DNA of 53,637 bases from an uncultured Prevotella sp. (GCF_937863835.1 NZ_CALMHT010000157.1:1-53637); one strand, 5' to 3'; positions 19,477 to 27,849 are shown, counted from the first letter of the stretch. A program made the numbers and translations. The notes: a model not told the origin generated them from the sequence alone.

Positions 19477-20094
19477 TTAACGTATGAAATTGTAATTATC
19501 CCATGCCTCACGTTCCGGCAACTGTTCTCCACCGTTCTTAATACTCTTCAACAGCCAGGAAACATTATTGGCCAGTGTCCGCATTGTCTGCAAACCCTCT
19601 CTGTCCTGAGCTGCCTCACCCTTATCGCGCCCGTATACAATATTCCAATACTGAGATGTCGCCATCGGCATATTGAGCATTTCGAAATACATATTTAGTC
19701 GCTGAAAAGTGACACTGGCACCTCCACGTCGACATACGGCAACTGATGCAGCTACCTTATTGGCATAGTAACTGGCTGGCGTAGAATAGAACAGTCGGTC
19801 TAACAGAGAGCACAAGGAACCGTTAGGGCCACCGTAATAGGTTGGACTGCCAACGATAAGAGCATCCGATTCCCTCAGCGTTTCCCTTATTTTAAGGTAC
19901 ACATCATCGGCAAATGCACAAATACCCTTCTCCTTACACGAATTGCATGCAATACAACCACGTACTGCTTTATTGCCTATCCAAACGATTTCAGCTTCTA
20001 TACCATTCTTCTCTAGTTGCTTTGCTACCTCCGACAACGCAATAAATGTATTCCCCTCTTTACGGGGACTTCCATTAATTAATAATGCTTTCAT
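19477..20094 (-). CDS. Flavodoxin-fold NAD(P)H-dependent reductase with iron-sulfur-flavoprotein cysteine motif
   Basis: A 205-residue NADPH-dependent FMN reductase family protein. LLINGSPRKEGNT (4-16) is the FMN phosphate-binding loop and SPTYYGGPNGSLCSLLDR (about 102-119) the second flavin loop. Between them are C47, C50, C53 and C59 in GCIACNSCKEKGIC, a compact CX2CX2CX5C motif like the [4Fe-4S] ligand set of archaeal and bacterial iron-sulfur flavoproteins. It probably reduces a small molecule or an oxidant such as oxygen or peroxide using electrons from ferredoxin or NAD(P)H; the substrate is unknown. It has its own strong promoter. It lies 67 bp downstream of the hcp operon on the same strand, so read-through is also possible. 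Confidence 0.85.
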   Translation of the reverse strand: MKALLINGSPRKEGNTFIALSEVAKQLEKNGIEAEIVWIGNKAVRGCIACNSCKEKGICAFADDVYLKIRETLRESDALIVGSPTYYGGPNGSLCSLLDRLFYSTPASYYANKVAASVAVCRRGGASVTFQRLNMYFEMLNMPMATSQYWNIVYGRDKGEAAQDREGLQTMRTLANNVSWLLKSIKNGGEQLPEREAWDNYNFIR

Positions 20095-20117
20095 AATCTC
20101 TTTTTTATTTATCGATG

Positions 20118-20148
20118 CAAAGATAGTTCAATTTTTCAAAAAAGCAAA
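20118..20148 (-). promoter_or_regulatory. Promoter for the flavodoxin-fold reductase gene
   Basis: On the minus strand TTTG (20145-20148) is followed after exactly 19 bp by TATCTTTG (20118-20125). This is a full match to the Bacteroidetes promoter and predicts a start near 20112, about 18 bp before the ATG. Confidence 0.75.
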
Positions 20149-20161
20149 ATAGGGACACTAA

Positions 20162-20656
20162 TTAATCTGCTGAATGGACATGCTTACATTTCCCGCTCCA
20201 TTCTTTTACATCGACACGAATAATCTCCACACGGTGAAATGAACCATGAGCATACTTCTCGCCTACTACGGTATCATGAGGCGACAGTTTTTTAAGCATG
20301 AGACGCAAGGCGTTCATCTTCTCTTCGTCGCTGAGATGTATCACTGCTGTACCTCTGAGTATGATACTTTCATATTCGGTAGTAAACTTGTTAGGTATAA
20401 GATGTGTATGTCCTATCACGCAGAATGAGACATTCGGATGCTTCTCTATCCCACGTAATTTTCTTCCTTCAGGGGCACAATGAATATACAGACTGTCATT
20501 CCCGTCCCAAACATAATTGAGAGGAATGCCATAAGCCTCTCCGCTTTCGTCTATAAGCGATAAGATACCGAACTCTCCCTTTGATAACAATTCATGAGCA
20601 GACTTTTCATCCATGAGTCTGTCTTGTCTGCGGACTGTTGCATTTACATATTCCAT
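20162..20656 (-). CDS. Pyridoxamine 5'-phosphate oxidase-fold flavoprotein, Nim-like
   Basis: A 164-residue split-barrel flavin-binding protein. Its start (RRQDRLMDEKSAHELLSKGEFGILSLIDE), the GIPLNYVWDGNDSLYIHCAPEGRKLRGI core (about 43-70) and its length match the group that includes the NimA-type 5-nitroimidazole reductases. It probably binds FMN and reduces nitro compounds or a related electrophile. Family membership does not prove metronidazole resistance, since many Bacteroidales carry Nim-like housekeeping proteins. The gene overlaps the DUF488 gene upstream by 13 bp and belongs to the hcp operon, which suggests a role in handling nitrogen oxides or nitro compounds. Confidence 0.82.
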   Translation of the reverse strand: MEYVNATVRRQDRLMDEKSAHELLSKGEFGILSLIDESGEAYGIPLNYVWDGNDSLYIHCAPEGRKLRGIEKHPNVSFCVIGHTHLIPNKFTTEYESIILRGTAVIHLSDEEKMNALRLMLKKLSPHDTVVGEKYAHGSFHRVEIIRVDVKEWSGKCKHVHSAD

Positions 20657-21018
20657 TCTTTCAATTTATTAATTATTTCCTGTTGAAGTATAATCGCATG
20701 ATTCTTGACTTGGTTTTTATATGCATATAATAAAGTAACGCTATCAGGTGCCTTTTCTTTTATCGCAGAGACAAAATTTTCGAATGCTTCAGATGAATCA
20801 AGTTCACTTTTGTAATCCATGGCGAACTTATCCCAATTGTGCTCCGGATCTTGATGCCACAACTGGCGGAGTGCAGGTGAAGGGGAAATATCTTTCGCCC
20901 ACAAATCATACGTCAGATTTTCCTTTTTGATACCTCTAGGCCACAGTCGGTCTACGATTACTCGTAAACCGTCTGTTGGCTCTATGGCATCATATATTCT
21001 CTTTATCTTTATTTTCAT
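20644..21018 (-). CDS. DUF488 (YeaO-type) family protein
   Basis: A 124-residue protein with the family signature [17 protein letters not shown] (about 19-35) and [19 protein letters not shown] (about 40-58), ending in [18 protein letters not shown]. The family is widespread and small, and its biochemical function is not established. Its ATG overlaps the hcp stop codon as ATGA, and its end overlaps the Nim-like gene by 13 bp, so the three are translated as a coupled unit. I would guess a role connected with Hcp in nitrosative stress, purely from this context. Confidence 0.88.
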   Translation of the reverse strand: MKIKIKRIYDAIEPTDGLRVIVDRLWPRGIKKENLTYDLWAKDISPSPALRQLWHQDPEHNWDKFAMDYKSELDSSEAFENFVSAIKEKAPDSVTLLYAYKNQVKNHAIILQQEIINKLKEWNM

Positions 21019-22667
21019 GCCAGTCCGAACAGTTTCAAATCGTCTTCTACAGTTCCGATACCTGCTATTCCAAACTGTTGAATAAGCACCTTTGCGACAT
21101 TGGCGGACAGGAATGCCGGCAGAGACGGACCAAGGTGGATATTCTTAACACCCAGACTGAGTAAGGCGAGTAATACGATTACAGCCTTCTGTTCATACCA
21201 GGCAATATTATAAACGATAGGTAACTTGTTGATGTCATCGAGCCCGAAGACCTCTTGTAACTTCATAGCTATCAGTGCGAGTGAATAACTATCATTACAT
21301 TGACCGGCATCAAGCACGCGTGGGATGCCATTGATATCTCCCAGATTCAGTTTATTATACTTATACTTAGCACACCCGGCAGTTAAAATCACGGCATCTC
21401 CAGGCAATTTTTCGGCAAACTCAGTATAATAATTACGACTTTTCATCCGACCGTCACAACCAGCCATCACGACAAACTTCTTGATAGCTCCCGACTTCAC
21501 CGCATCTACTATCTTATCTGCCAGAGCCAACACTTGATTATGAGCGAATCCTCCCAAGATCTCTCCATGTTCAATCTCTGTAGGAGCATCACAATTACGC
21601 GCAATCTCAATAACCTCAGAAAAATCCTTATGGCCATCCGCACCAGTCTCTATATGTCGACAACCGGGATATCCTGTACTGTTCATTGTGAACATACGTT
21701 CTATATAATTGGCATCTGCCAACGGAGGTACGATACAGTTGGTGGTAAATACGATTGGACCATTGAACGTAGAAAATTCCTCTTTCTGTTTCCACCATGC
21801 ATTACCGTAGTTGCCTACCAAATGTTTGTATTTCTTAAGTTGTGGATAATAGTGGGCTGGTAACATTTCACCATGGGTATAAACATCAATACCTGTTCCT
21901 TCGGTCTGGCGTAACAGGTCTTCTATGTCATGCAGGTCATGACCGCTAATAAGAATACCCGGGTTTTTACCCACACCGATATTCACCTTCGTAATCTCTG
22001 GATTTCCATAACTGTTCGTATTTGCCTCATCTAGCAATGCCATGGCTTTTACTCCAAACTTTCCAGTCTCTAATACGACATTAAACAACTCTTCCTGTTC
22101 TGCAGCAGGATTAGATATGAGAGCAAGGGCATCGCACATAAAATGGATGATCTCTGTATCTTTGTATCCAAGTCGGGCCGCATGTTCATAATAGGCTGCC
22201 ATTCCTTTCAATCCATACATCGTGAGTTCTTTAAGAGAACGAATATCCTCATTCGCAGTACGTAACACGCCTACCTTTGCCGACTGTTCTTCATAAGTGG
22301 ATTGATCACCACGCCAATTCAGTTCTTCATAATCCGGTAAGGATATCCCATGTGCTTTTTCAATCAGATGATCCCTTTTCTTAATACCTTCTATTATTCG
22401 AGCTTCGATACTGGCATCATCGAAATTCGCATTCGTTATGGTAGAGAACAAAGCATCCACGATGAAATCGCCCGCACAGTCACAACTGGGTCTGCCAGCC
22501 TTGCGCAATGCGTTATCGACAATTGCCACTCCTCTTACTACAAAAAGCAGTAAATCCATATACTTCGCCGTTTGCGGCTGTTTACCACATACGCCTCTCA
22601 ATAAACAGCCAGTACCCTTCGCTGTCTCCTGACATTGATAACAAAACATTTTACTTTCCATATTCAT
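21015..22667 (-). CDS. hcp: Hybrid-cluster protein Hcp (class I; NO reductase / hydroxylamine reductase)
   Basis: A 550-residue hybrid-cluster protein, full length. The N-terminus holds C9, C12, C21 and C27 in [13 protein letters not shown]...C, a CX2CX8CX5C pattern diagnostic of class I Hcp from anaerobes, which carry a cubane [4Fe-4S] cluster. Later motifs [45 protein letters not shown] and [16 protein letters not shown] supply ligands to the hybrid Fe-S-O cluster. Known activities include reduction of NO to N2O and, in vitro, hydroxylamine to ammonia; protein S-nitrosylation has also been reported in E. coli. An ATG two codons further in (22661) is an equally possible start. It is the first gene of an operon with DUF488 and the Nim-like gene, divergent from a Crp/Fnr regulator. 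Confidence 0.97.
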   Translation of the reverse strand: MNMESKMFCYQCQETAKGTGCLLRGVCGKQPQTAKYMDLLLFVVRGVAIVDNALRKAGRPSCDCAGDFIVDALFSTITNANFDDASIEARIIEGIKKRDHLIEKAHGISLPDYEELNWRGDQSTYEEQSAKVGVLRTANEDIRSLKELTMYGLKGMAAYYEHAARLGYKDTEIIHFMCDALALISNPAAEQEELFNVVLETGKFGVKAMALLDEANTNSYGNPEITKVNIGVGKNPGILISGHDLHDIEDLLRQTEGTGIDVYTHGEMLPAHYYPQLKKYKHLVGNYGNAWWKQKEEFSTFNGPIVFTTNCIVPPLADANYIERMFTMNSTGYPGCRHIETGADGHKDFSEVIEIARNCDAPTEIEHGEILGGFAHNQVLALADKIVDAVKSGAIKKFVVMAGCDGRMKSRNYYTEFAEKLPGDAVILTAGCAKYKYNKLNLGDINGIPRVLDAGQCNDSYSLALIAMKLQEVFGLDDINKLPIVYNIAWYEQKAVIVLLALLSLGVKNIHLGPSLPAFLSANVAKVLIQQFGIAGIGTVEDDLKLFGLA

Positions 22668-22724
22668 ATCGTTTTAAATTAGTTTTATATAATATAAAGA
22701 CACAGCGTCTTCAATATTCGATTG

Positions 22725-22732
22725 CAAAGATA
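22725..22732 (-). promoter_or_regulatory. Promoter -7 box for the hcp operon
   Basis: On the minus strand this reads TATCTTTG, a full -7 match, predicting a start near 22720 and a leader of about 50 nt. No -33 TTTG is present; the palindrome at 22755-22768 is placed where a Crp/Fnr activator would replace it. Confidence 0.7.
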
Positions 22733-22752
22733 TGGACTCAAAAATAGTCCAT
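22732..22752. repeat. Inverted repeat ATGGACT-N7-AGTCCAT in the hcp promoter spacer
   Basis: Two perfect 7-bp arms (22732-22738, 22746-22752) flank caaaaat. The repeat lies between the hcp -7 box and the Crp/Fnr-like site, so a protein bound here would block the promoter. It could also be a chance dyad. Confidence 0.4.
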
Positions 22753-22754
22753 CG

Positions 22755-22768
22755 GTAACAAATGTTAC
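22755..22768. promoter_or_regulatory. FNR-spaced palindrome, candidate HcpR operator
   Basis: GTAACAAATGTTAC has two 5-bp arms around a 4-bp spacer, the NNNNN-N4-NNNNN geometry used by FNR/DNR/HcpR proteins. Its centre (22761.5) lies about 41 bp upstream of the predicted hcp start, the classic class II activator position. The divergent neighbour encodes a protein of this family. Confidence 0.65.
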
Positions 22769-22807
22769 TCTATTGCAATAAAAAAAGTTAAAGTTGTAAT
22801 TAAAGAA

Positions 22808-22838
22808 TTTCGTATCATTTATATTTTATCTATGTTTG
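22808..22838 (+). promoter_or_regulatory. Promoter for the Crp/Fnr-type regulator
   Basis: TTTC (22808-22811), then 19 bp, then TATGTTTG (22831-22838) closely fits the Bacteroidetes promoter. The predicted start near 22842 leaves a leader of about 13 nt. The operator lies upstream of it as well, so both directions may respond to the same protein. Confidence 0.65.
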
Positions 22839-22854
22839 CGCAAATAATATATCT

Positions 22855-23526
22855 ATGATGAATGAATACATACTAACGACACTACTCCAATGCCCGCTAT
22901 TTAAGGGTATGAGTGAAATGGAAATCGACATATTGATGCAATCGGTAAAATACCGTATAATATATCTGGACAAAAATGATATTTACGCGTTGGCAGGATC
23001 ACCATGCAAATATGCCGATATCATCATCCGTGGCGAAATGGTTGCGCGTATGGTGGGATTATCAGGCAAATATGTGGAAGTGAGTCGGCTCCAAAGTGGA
23101 AACATCATTGCACCGGCATTTATCTTTGCCAAAGACAACAGTATGCCTGTAAGTGTTGAGACGGATACTGCTGTAGAGATATTAAGGATGATGCCATCCG
23201 AACTAAAGATACTGATTGACACCAACGAACAGATACGTGATAATTTCATTGCGACTCTTTCGAACATTAATGTATTTCTCACCCGAAAGATGCGTATGTT
23301 ATCATTATTAACGGTAAACGAGAAAGTAGCATTCTACATTATTGATACGGCTATTAAACAGAAATCCATGACTATTCATCTGGAAAAGTCACGTCAAGAA
23401 ATTGCCGATTCATTCGGCATACAGAAATTTTCTCTAATGCGAAGTCTATCTGAATTTGCAAGCTCAGGCGCCATTAGCATAGAAGGGAAAACAATAACCA
23501 TATTAAACCGAAGTTTATTGAAATAA
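22855..23526 (+). CDS. Crp/Fnr-family transcriptional regulator, HcpR-like
   Basis: A 223-residue regulator with an N-terminal cyclic-nucleotide-binding-like beta-roll (about 15-125), a dimerisation helix (about 128-150) and a C-terminal winged helix (about 150-220) whose HTH reads SRQEIADSFGIQKFSLMRSLSEF. It has no FNR-type cysteine cluster, so it is unlikely to sense oxygen through [4Fe-4S]. HcpR proteins of Bacteroidetes, such as that of Porphyromonas gingivalis, control hcp and respond to nitric oxide, probably by haem; the divergent placement next to hcp and the operator between them support the same role here. Two adjacent ATG codons are possible starts. Confidence 0.88.
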   Translation: MMNEYILTTLLQCPLFKGMSEMEIDILMQSVKYRIIYLDKNDIYALAGSPCKYADIIIRGEMVARMVGLSGKYVEVSRLQSGNIIAPAFIFAKDNSMPVSVETDTAVEILRMMPSELKILIDTNEQIRDNFIATLSNINVFLTRKMRMLSLLTVNEKVAFYIIDTAIKQKSMTIHLEKSRQEIADSFGIQKFSLMRSLSEFASSGAISIEGKTITILNRSLLK

Positions 23527-23849
23527 AAACGGGGAATGTCTACAAGATACCCTTCCGACTATTAATCTGTCTGATTATAGAATAAGTATTGAACTTTTTT
23601 GTTGTCCAAAACCTTAAAAGGGTCATATTACACCTAAAAACATTTTTTTCTTTGAGATGATAACCTTTTTTTCTGAGATGATAAGTCTCATTTCAAAGTT
23701 TTCAAGTAATTTCGCCACTTGAATTTAAGCTGATATCGATTAGATGGAAGAAAAAAGATATCATGAGTCTTAATAACTCTTCAGTAAAGACACATTACTT
23801 AAACAATAAAGAAAAGTTACGATTATTGTATTATCAGGACAACTCCTCA
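23527..23849. other. Intergenic region with hairpins and a direct repeat, no convincing gene
   Basis: GAGATGATAA occurs at 23654-23663 and 23675-23684 (21 bp apart), each preceded by a T-run. Two small hairpins follow: TGAGA-N7-TCTCA (23674-23690) and TTCAAGT-N9-ACTTGAA (23701-23723). A strong terminator then closes the region. An open frame from 23763 to 23957 runs straight through the terminator and lacks tryptophan codons, so I do not call it a gene. The layout fits a short non-coding transcript, or the 3' region of the regulator mRNA. Confidence 0.4.
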
Positions 23850-23885
23850 ATGATGCTGGCGCGTGATGCGCCAGCATCATTTTTG
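23850..23885 (+). terminator. Strong Rho-independent terminator upstream of trpS
   Basis: A perfect 13-bp GC-rich stem (23850-23862 with 23868-23880) closes the 5-nt loop GTGAT and is followed by TTTTTG. A T-run exists only on the plus strand. It lies 324 bp after the regulator stop codon and before the trpS promoter, which points to a transcript ending here between the two genes. Confidence 0.9.
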
Positions 23886-23937
23886 TTGGGGAAAGGAAAT
23901 ATATTCACATTCACTTCGCTTAATCAAAATTTTGCAC

Positions 23938-23945
23938 TATCTTTG
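23938..23945 (+). promoter_or_regulatory. Promoter -7 box for trpS
   Basis: TATCTTTG lies 25 bp before the trpS ATG and downstream of the terminator, so trpS is transcribed from here, not through the hairpin. Confidence 0.65.
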
Positions 23946-23970
23946 CACTTAAAATAACAAAAGAAAAATA

Positions 23971-25059
23971 ATGGGAAAAGTAATTCTAACTGGCGACCGT
24001 CCAACAGGCAAGCTCCATCTGGGGCACTATATTGGTTCGCTCCGTCGCCGTGTACAGTTGCAAAATGAAGGCAACTACGATCGTATGTTTGTGTTTATGG
24101 CCGATGTTCAGGCTCTTACAGATAATGCAGATAATCCGGAAAAAATACGCCAAAACATTATAGAAGTAGCTTTGGATTATCTATCAGCTGGTCTTGACCC
24201 TGAAAAGTGTGTTTTATTTATTCAGAGTCAGATACCGGAACTTGCAGAACTCACTACATATCTTATGAATCTTGTCAGTGTATCCCGCGTTCAGCGTAAC
24301 CCTACTGTAAAGACTGAAATCAAGATGCGCAACTTTGAGGCAAATATACCTCTCGGTTTCTTCTGCTACCCAGTAAGTCAAGCCGCTGATATAACACTAT
24401 TCAAAGCTACAACAGTACCTGCCGGTGAAGATCAGGAACCGATGCTCGAGATAACACGTGAACTGGTACGCCGCTTCAATCAGATTTACTCCGAAGTATT
24501 AGTAGAACCTAACATCATGCTCCCTGAGAATGCGACAGCGCGCCGCTTACCAGGCACTGACGGTAAAGAGAAAATGAGTAAGAGTCTGGGTAACTGCATC
24601 TACCTGAGCGACACACAAGAAGATGTATGGCAGAAGGTCCGTTCTATGTATACAGACCCTGGGCATCTGAATGTTTCAGATCCGGGTAAGGTGGAAGGGA
24701 ATACCGTATTCACATACCTCGATGCGTTCTGTACTGACGATGATTTCACTGCTTTCTGGCCTGATTATAAAAATTTGGAAGAACTTAAAGACCATTATCG
24801 CCGAGGTGGACTTGGTGACATGAAATGCAAGAAATTCCTTAATTCCGTTATCAACAATATGCTTGAACCAATGCGTCAGCGCCGTCATGAGTTTGAGCAG
24901 GATATACCTGAGATATACAACATTCTAAAGAAAGGTACGGCTAAAGCACGCGAAACGGCAGCCCAAACAATGGATGAAGTTCGCAAAGCGATGCAAATCA
25001 ACTATTTCGATGATGTGGAATTAATTCGCCAGCAATCTGAAAGATTCCAAAATAAATAG
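23971..25059 (+). CDS. trpS: Tryptophanyl-tRNA synthetase
   Basis: A 362-residue class I aminoacyl-tRNA synthetase that charges tRNA-Trp. The HIGH motif appears as HLGHY (16-20) within [18 protein letters not shown], and the KMSKS loop is intact at 201-205 in [11 protein letters not shown]. The segment [21 protein letters not shown] is the tryptophan and ATP pocket region typical of TrpRS. Length is slightly above the usual 330-350 residues, as in other Bacteroidetes and clostridial forms. It has its own promoter and is followed after 39 bp by a nitroreductase gene. No T-box or Trp-rich leader peptide is seen upstream. Confidence 0.97.
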   Translation: MGKVILTGDRPTGKLHLGHYIGSLRRRVQLQNEGNYDRMFVFMADVQALTDNADNPEKIRQNIIEVALDYLSAGLDPEKCVLFIQSQIPELAELTTYLMNLVSVSRVQRNPTVKTEIKMRNFEANIPLGFFCYPVSQAADITLFKATTVPAGEDQEPMLEITRELVRRFNQIYSEVLVEPNIMLPENATARRLPGTDGKEKMSKSLGNCIYLSDTQEDVWQKVRSMYTDPGHLNVSDPGKVEGNTVFTYLDAFCTDDDFTAFWPDYKNLEELKDHYRRGGLGDMKCKKFLNSVINNMLEPMRQRRHEFEQDIPEIYNILKKGTAKARETAAQTMDEVRKAMQINYFDDVELIRQQSERFQNK

Positions 25060-25098
25060 TAAATCATTATTGTATCTAATTTTATTAATAGAAATGAT

Positions 25099-25623
25099 AT
25101 GAATGCATTACTTGAAAATATGAAGACGCGCCGTAGCATACGCGGTTATCAACCGGATAAGATGCCGGCAACGGATCTGATAGACGAGATAATTGAAGCG
25201 GGCACTTACGCCCCCACAGGCATGGGAATGCAGTCGCCTATTATTATTGCCGTAACAAACAAAGCGGTTAGAGATCAATTGTCCGATATGAATGCTAAAG
25301 TATTGGGTACCAAAACTGATCCGTTCTATGGTGCACCCGTTGTACTGATTGTACTGGCAAACAGAGAACGTCCCACATATCTTTATGACGGTTCTCTCGT
25401 GATGGGCAATCTTATGAATGCTGCACATGCAGTAGGATTAGGAAGTTGCTGGATACATCGCGCTAAGGAAGTATTCGATTCAAAAGAAGGCAAAGCGATG
25501 CTCAAAGAATGGGGTATTGAAGGTGATTATGAAGGTATCGGCCACTGCGTGTTAGGCTATGCCCTCAAAGATGCCCCTGCTGCAAAACCTCGCAAGAGTG
25601 ATTACGTCAAATATATCAAATAA
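25099..25623 (+). CDS. Nitroreductase-family FMN oxidoreductase
   Basis: A 174-residue nitroreductase. The N-terminal KTRRSIRGYQ (about 10-19) binds the FMN phosphate, YAPTGMGMQSPIIIAV (about 38-53) forms the flavin pocket, and GLGSCWIHRAKEVF and GIGHCVLGYA (about 113-159) complete the fold. Such enzymes use NAD(P)H to reduce nitroaromatics, quinones or related electrophiles; the natural substrate is unknown. It is 39 bp after trpS and probably cotranscribed with it. Its presence near hcp and the Nim-like gene may be functional or only proximity. Confidence 0.9.
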   Translation: MNALLENMKTRRSIRGYQPDKMPATDLIDEIIEAGTYAPTGMGMQSPIIIAVTNKAVRDQLSDMNAKVLGTKTDPFYGAPVVLIVLANRERPTYLYDGSLVMGNLMNAAHAVGLGSCWIHRAKEVFDSKEGKAMLKEWGIEGDYEGIGHCVLGYALKDAPAAKPRKSDYVKYIK

Positions 25624-25633
25624 TAAAAATACG

Positions 25634-25665
25634 GATGATGTCTATACATTTCTATAGACATCATC
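25634..25665. terminator. Terminator hairpin shared by convergent nitroreductase and RyR-domain genes
   Basis: A perfect 13-bp stem (25634-25646 with 25653-25665) closes a 6-nt loop. The hairpin overlaps the last eight codons of the minus-strand gene. On the minus strand it is followed by CGTATTTTTATTA, a fair T-run; on the plus strand the tail is weaker. Confidence 0.75.
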
Positions 25666-27849
25666 TATCTCTTTGTTATAGAAGAGACCGAACGAGGTAG
25701 TAACTACCAATTCGTCATAATACTGATATGGAGCTTCCTTAAATTCATTCAGTTTTTCCCAGTCTACAAGACATCTGTTACGTTTATGCACGACATCGCA
25801 TGTCTTACCAGTTTTCTTATATTCATCTTCTGTCATAGGCATATAGCCCATTGCATAATGAGATGCGCACCAACGTTTGTGCTCCAGTTTCGCAAGATTC
25901 GACAAGAACGGTAAATTGTTATACCTCTTCAAAGATACCGAAGAAGAACCTGATGCTGCCAGTACTTGGTCTCTCAGTTCATCGAATCCGACCATTTTCA
26001 TCTTGGTATAGATATGATAGGCATCAGATAGTTTTTGAGTCTCATCACGTCTTACATCCAGATATTCCTGATAATTGTTCCGACTGTCGTTATGGCGGGC
26101 TCTCCATACATCATTAGCTTTCCGGATCGTGTCATTGTCTATCTGTAAACTGTCTTCTTCATTATTGACATCATTGCATCGTTTATTGTAAATGTATGAG
26201 AACAGTGCTGCCGCATTCTGTAATTTGTCATCACAGATTCGGTTCTTTGTATACAAATCTGACAACTTTCCGAAGATGTTTATTACTTTTTCTCCTCTAT
26301 TGGCGTGTACTCTGGCTATTTCCTCCAGTCTCTTCTCATTGGCAAATCTATAAGAACGCACAAAGATGCCAAAATGCGACAGACCGTTTTTACGATATCG
26401 CTGCGCCAAATTGAATATATCCACAGCCAAAGTCATATCTTTTTCGTCATCTCCCATGGCCAGCACAACATAGTTGAGACTATCTATATTCTCACGCAGA
26501 CCGTCCCAAAATTCAGTACACCTGTAATCCATGTTATGCCATTTGATTCCAGTATCTTCATCTTTCAACTTGGGATACTTAGTAACAAAACGCCCTTTCA
26601 ATTTCTGAAGACTGCTATCAAAGATATCACATATAAAATTGTTGTCGCCCATTTCTTCAGGATAAACGAACTGGCCATACTCATATAAGAACCTCAAGGC
26701 TTCCTGTCCTGTTTCATCAAATCCTATGATAGCAGCATGAAACTTCGACAATGCGATACCTTCATCAGGGTCAATATCAATAAAATTCACTGGGTGTGAA
26801 GCGAACAAAAACGGTTTCTGTTCTCCATTCACATATACAGGAAGAGTACGAAGAGACCATACTGAAAGATAAGAATTATCCACAATGACCGTTTCTACCA
26901 CACTTTTTGTATGCTGTTCAAATATCACGTTAGCACCTCCTTTCGAAGATCGGCAAAACAGACGAACCCGTTTATTTGCAAAAGTTTTGTCTGAAAAGAA
27001 TGGGTCATTCTTTATTTTCAATGACGATAATATATTCGCATTCTCATCCTCGGAAAGGAAATAGAGATTCACATTATGGGCTCTTTTCAGTCCACTTAAC
27101 AGGCCCAGTTTGTTAAGTACATTCTCTTCAGTAAAATGATATACAGGTAGAGAAAGGCGTTTGATAAACATCTTCATGCTGTCAGCCTTTATCAACATAT
27201 CTTTCCTGAACGAGAACATATTCAGCATGCTGGTAAAGCCCTCTTCTCCACCGCTTTTTTCATCAGATTGATTGCATGTATACAAAACAATGATATCTTT
27301 CTTACCCGTGGGATCATTCTTACGAATATCCTCTGCCAAGTGCATAGAAGTCTCATTAGCATCAAAGAAAATGTGCAGATTTTCGCATTTCTTATGCAAC
27401 AGTAGCATCCAGTTCCATTTCACCCATGATATGACCCTTGCACCTAAATAATAGACTGCAATAATACCAGTGACTGCTATAGCAGCAAAGTGTAAAAACG
27501 AGAAGAATGTCATATATAAGGCATTCTCTTTCATTTCGGGGGAAACCTCCAGCAAATCTGAATGAGAAACGAACATCTCCAAGGAAGACATCATTGGACG
27601 TAAGATGAAAGCCATCCACGAACCGGCTGTTCCGGGCCCTTCGGGACCTGTTGTAAAACCTATAAAATAGACGATGAAACCGCCAATAAATATAACTACA
27701 GCGACGTACTTAATAACAGTTTCTAGTCTGCTCATAATCGACTCTTTCCATATTCGAAAACAAGAAAAGAGAAATATAATGAACAGTATTGCGATTAAAT
27801 TAATCAATCCGTTGTGTGCCAATAAAGACATTATAGAATGTGTTTCCAT
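25642..27849 (-). CDS. Membrane protein with Rossmann-like (TrkA-N-type) domains and C-terminal RyR-like domain
   Basis: A 735-residue protein of unassigned function. Three membrane helices are visible (about 13-31, 45-65 and 110-135). A cytoplasmic region follows with a first possible Rossmann-like segment (NLHIFFDANETSMHLAEDI, from about 157) and a clearer second one (FHAAIIGFDETGQEALRFLY, about 370-389, with a glycine pattern like that of TrkA-N NAD-binding domains). The C-terminus (about 650-720) contains LAKLEHKRWCASHYAMGY and NRCLVDWEKL, which match the RyR-domain pattern 'LAxLEHxRW...G...LVPW(D/E)xL' found in bacterial proteins and ryanodine receptors. This suggests a membrane sensor or channel controlled by a nucleotide or dinucleotide; that is inference. 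It is the last gene of the gpmI-ung-DUF3109 operon, 24 bp after DUF3109. An ATG six codons in (27831) is an alternative start. Confidence 0.75.
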   Translation of the reverse strand: METHSIMSLLAHNGLINLIAILFIIFLFSCFRIWKESIMSRLETVIKYVAVVIFIGGFIVYFIGFTTGPEGPGTAGSWMAFILRPMMSSLEMFVSHSDLLEVSPEMKENALYMTFFSFLHFAAIAVTGIIAVYYLGARVISWVKWNWMLLLHKKCENLHIFFDANETSMHLAEDIRKNDPTGKKDIIVLYTCNQSDEKSGGEEGFTSMLNMFSFRKDMLIKADSMKMFIKRLSLPVYHFTEENVLNKLGLLSGLKRAHNVNLYFLSEDENANILSSLKIKNDPFFSDKTFANKRVRLFCRSSKGGANVIFEQHTKSVVETVIVDNSYLSVWSLRTLPVYVNGEQKPFLFASHPVNFIDIDPDEGIALSKFHAAIIGFDETGQEALRFLYEYGQFVYPEEMGDNNFICDIFDSSLQKLKGRFVTKYPKLKDEDTGIKWHNMDYRCTEFWDGLRENIDSLNYVVLAMGDDEKDMTLAVDIFNLAQRYRKNGLSHFGIFVRSYRFANEKRLEEIARVHANRGEKVINIFGKLSDLYTKNRICDDKLQNAAALFSYIYNKRCNDVNNEEDSLQIDNDTIRKANDVWRARHNDSRNNYQEYLDVRRDETQKLSDAYHIYTKMKMVGFDELRDQVLAASGSSSVSLKRYNNLPFLSNLAKLEHKRWCASHYAMGYMPMTEDEYKKTGKTCDVVHKRNRCLVDWEKLNEFKEAPYQYYDELVVTTSFGLFYNKEIDDVYRNV

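Noticed and set aside
20162..20656. Acquired nim-type metronidazole-resistance gene.
   Set aside because: It is embedded by overlap in a chromosomal operon, with no insertion sequence or foreign composition; Nim-like proteins are also common housekeeping proteins.
23763..23957. 64-codon open frame upstream of trpS, considered as a leader peptide or small protein.
   Set aside because: It runs through a strong terminator hairpin and the trpS promoter, has no tryptophan codons, and resembles no known peptide.
23527..23970. T-box riboswitch or Trp attenuator controlling trpS.
   Set aside because: No T-box core, specifier loop or Trp-rich peptide is visible, and a promoter lies between the terminator and trpS.
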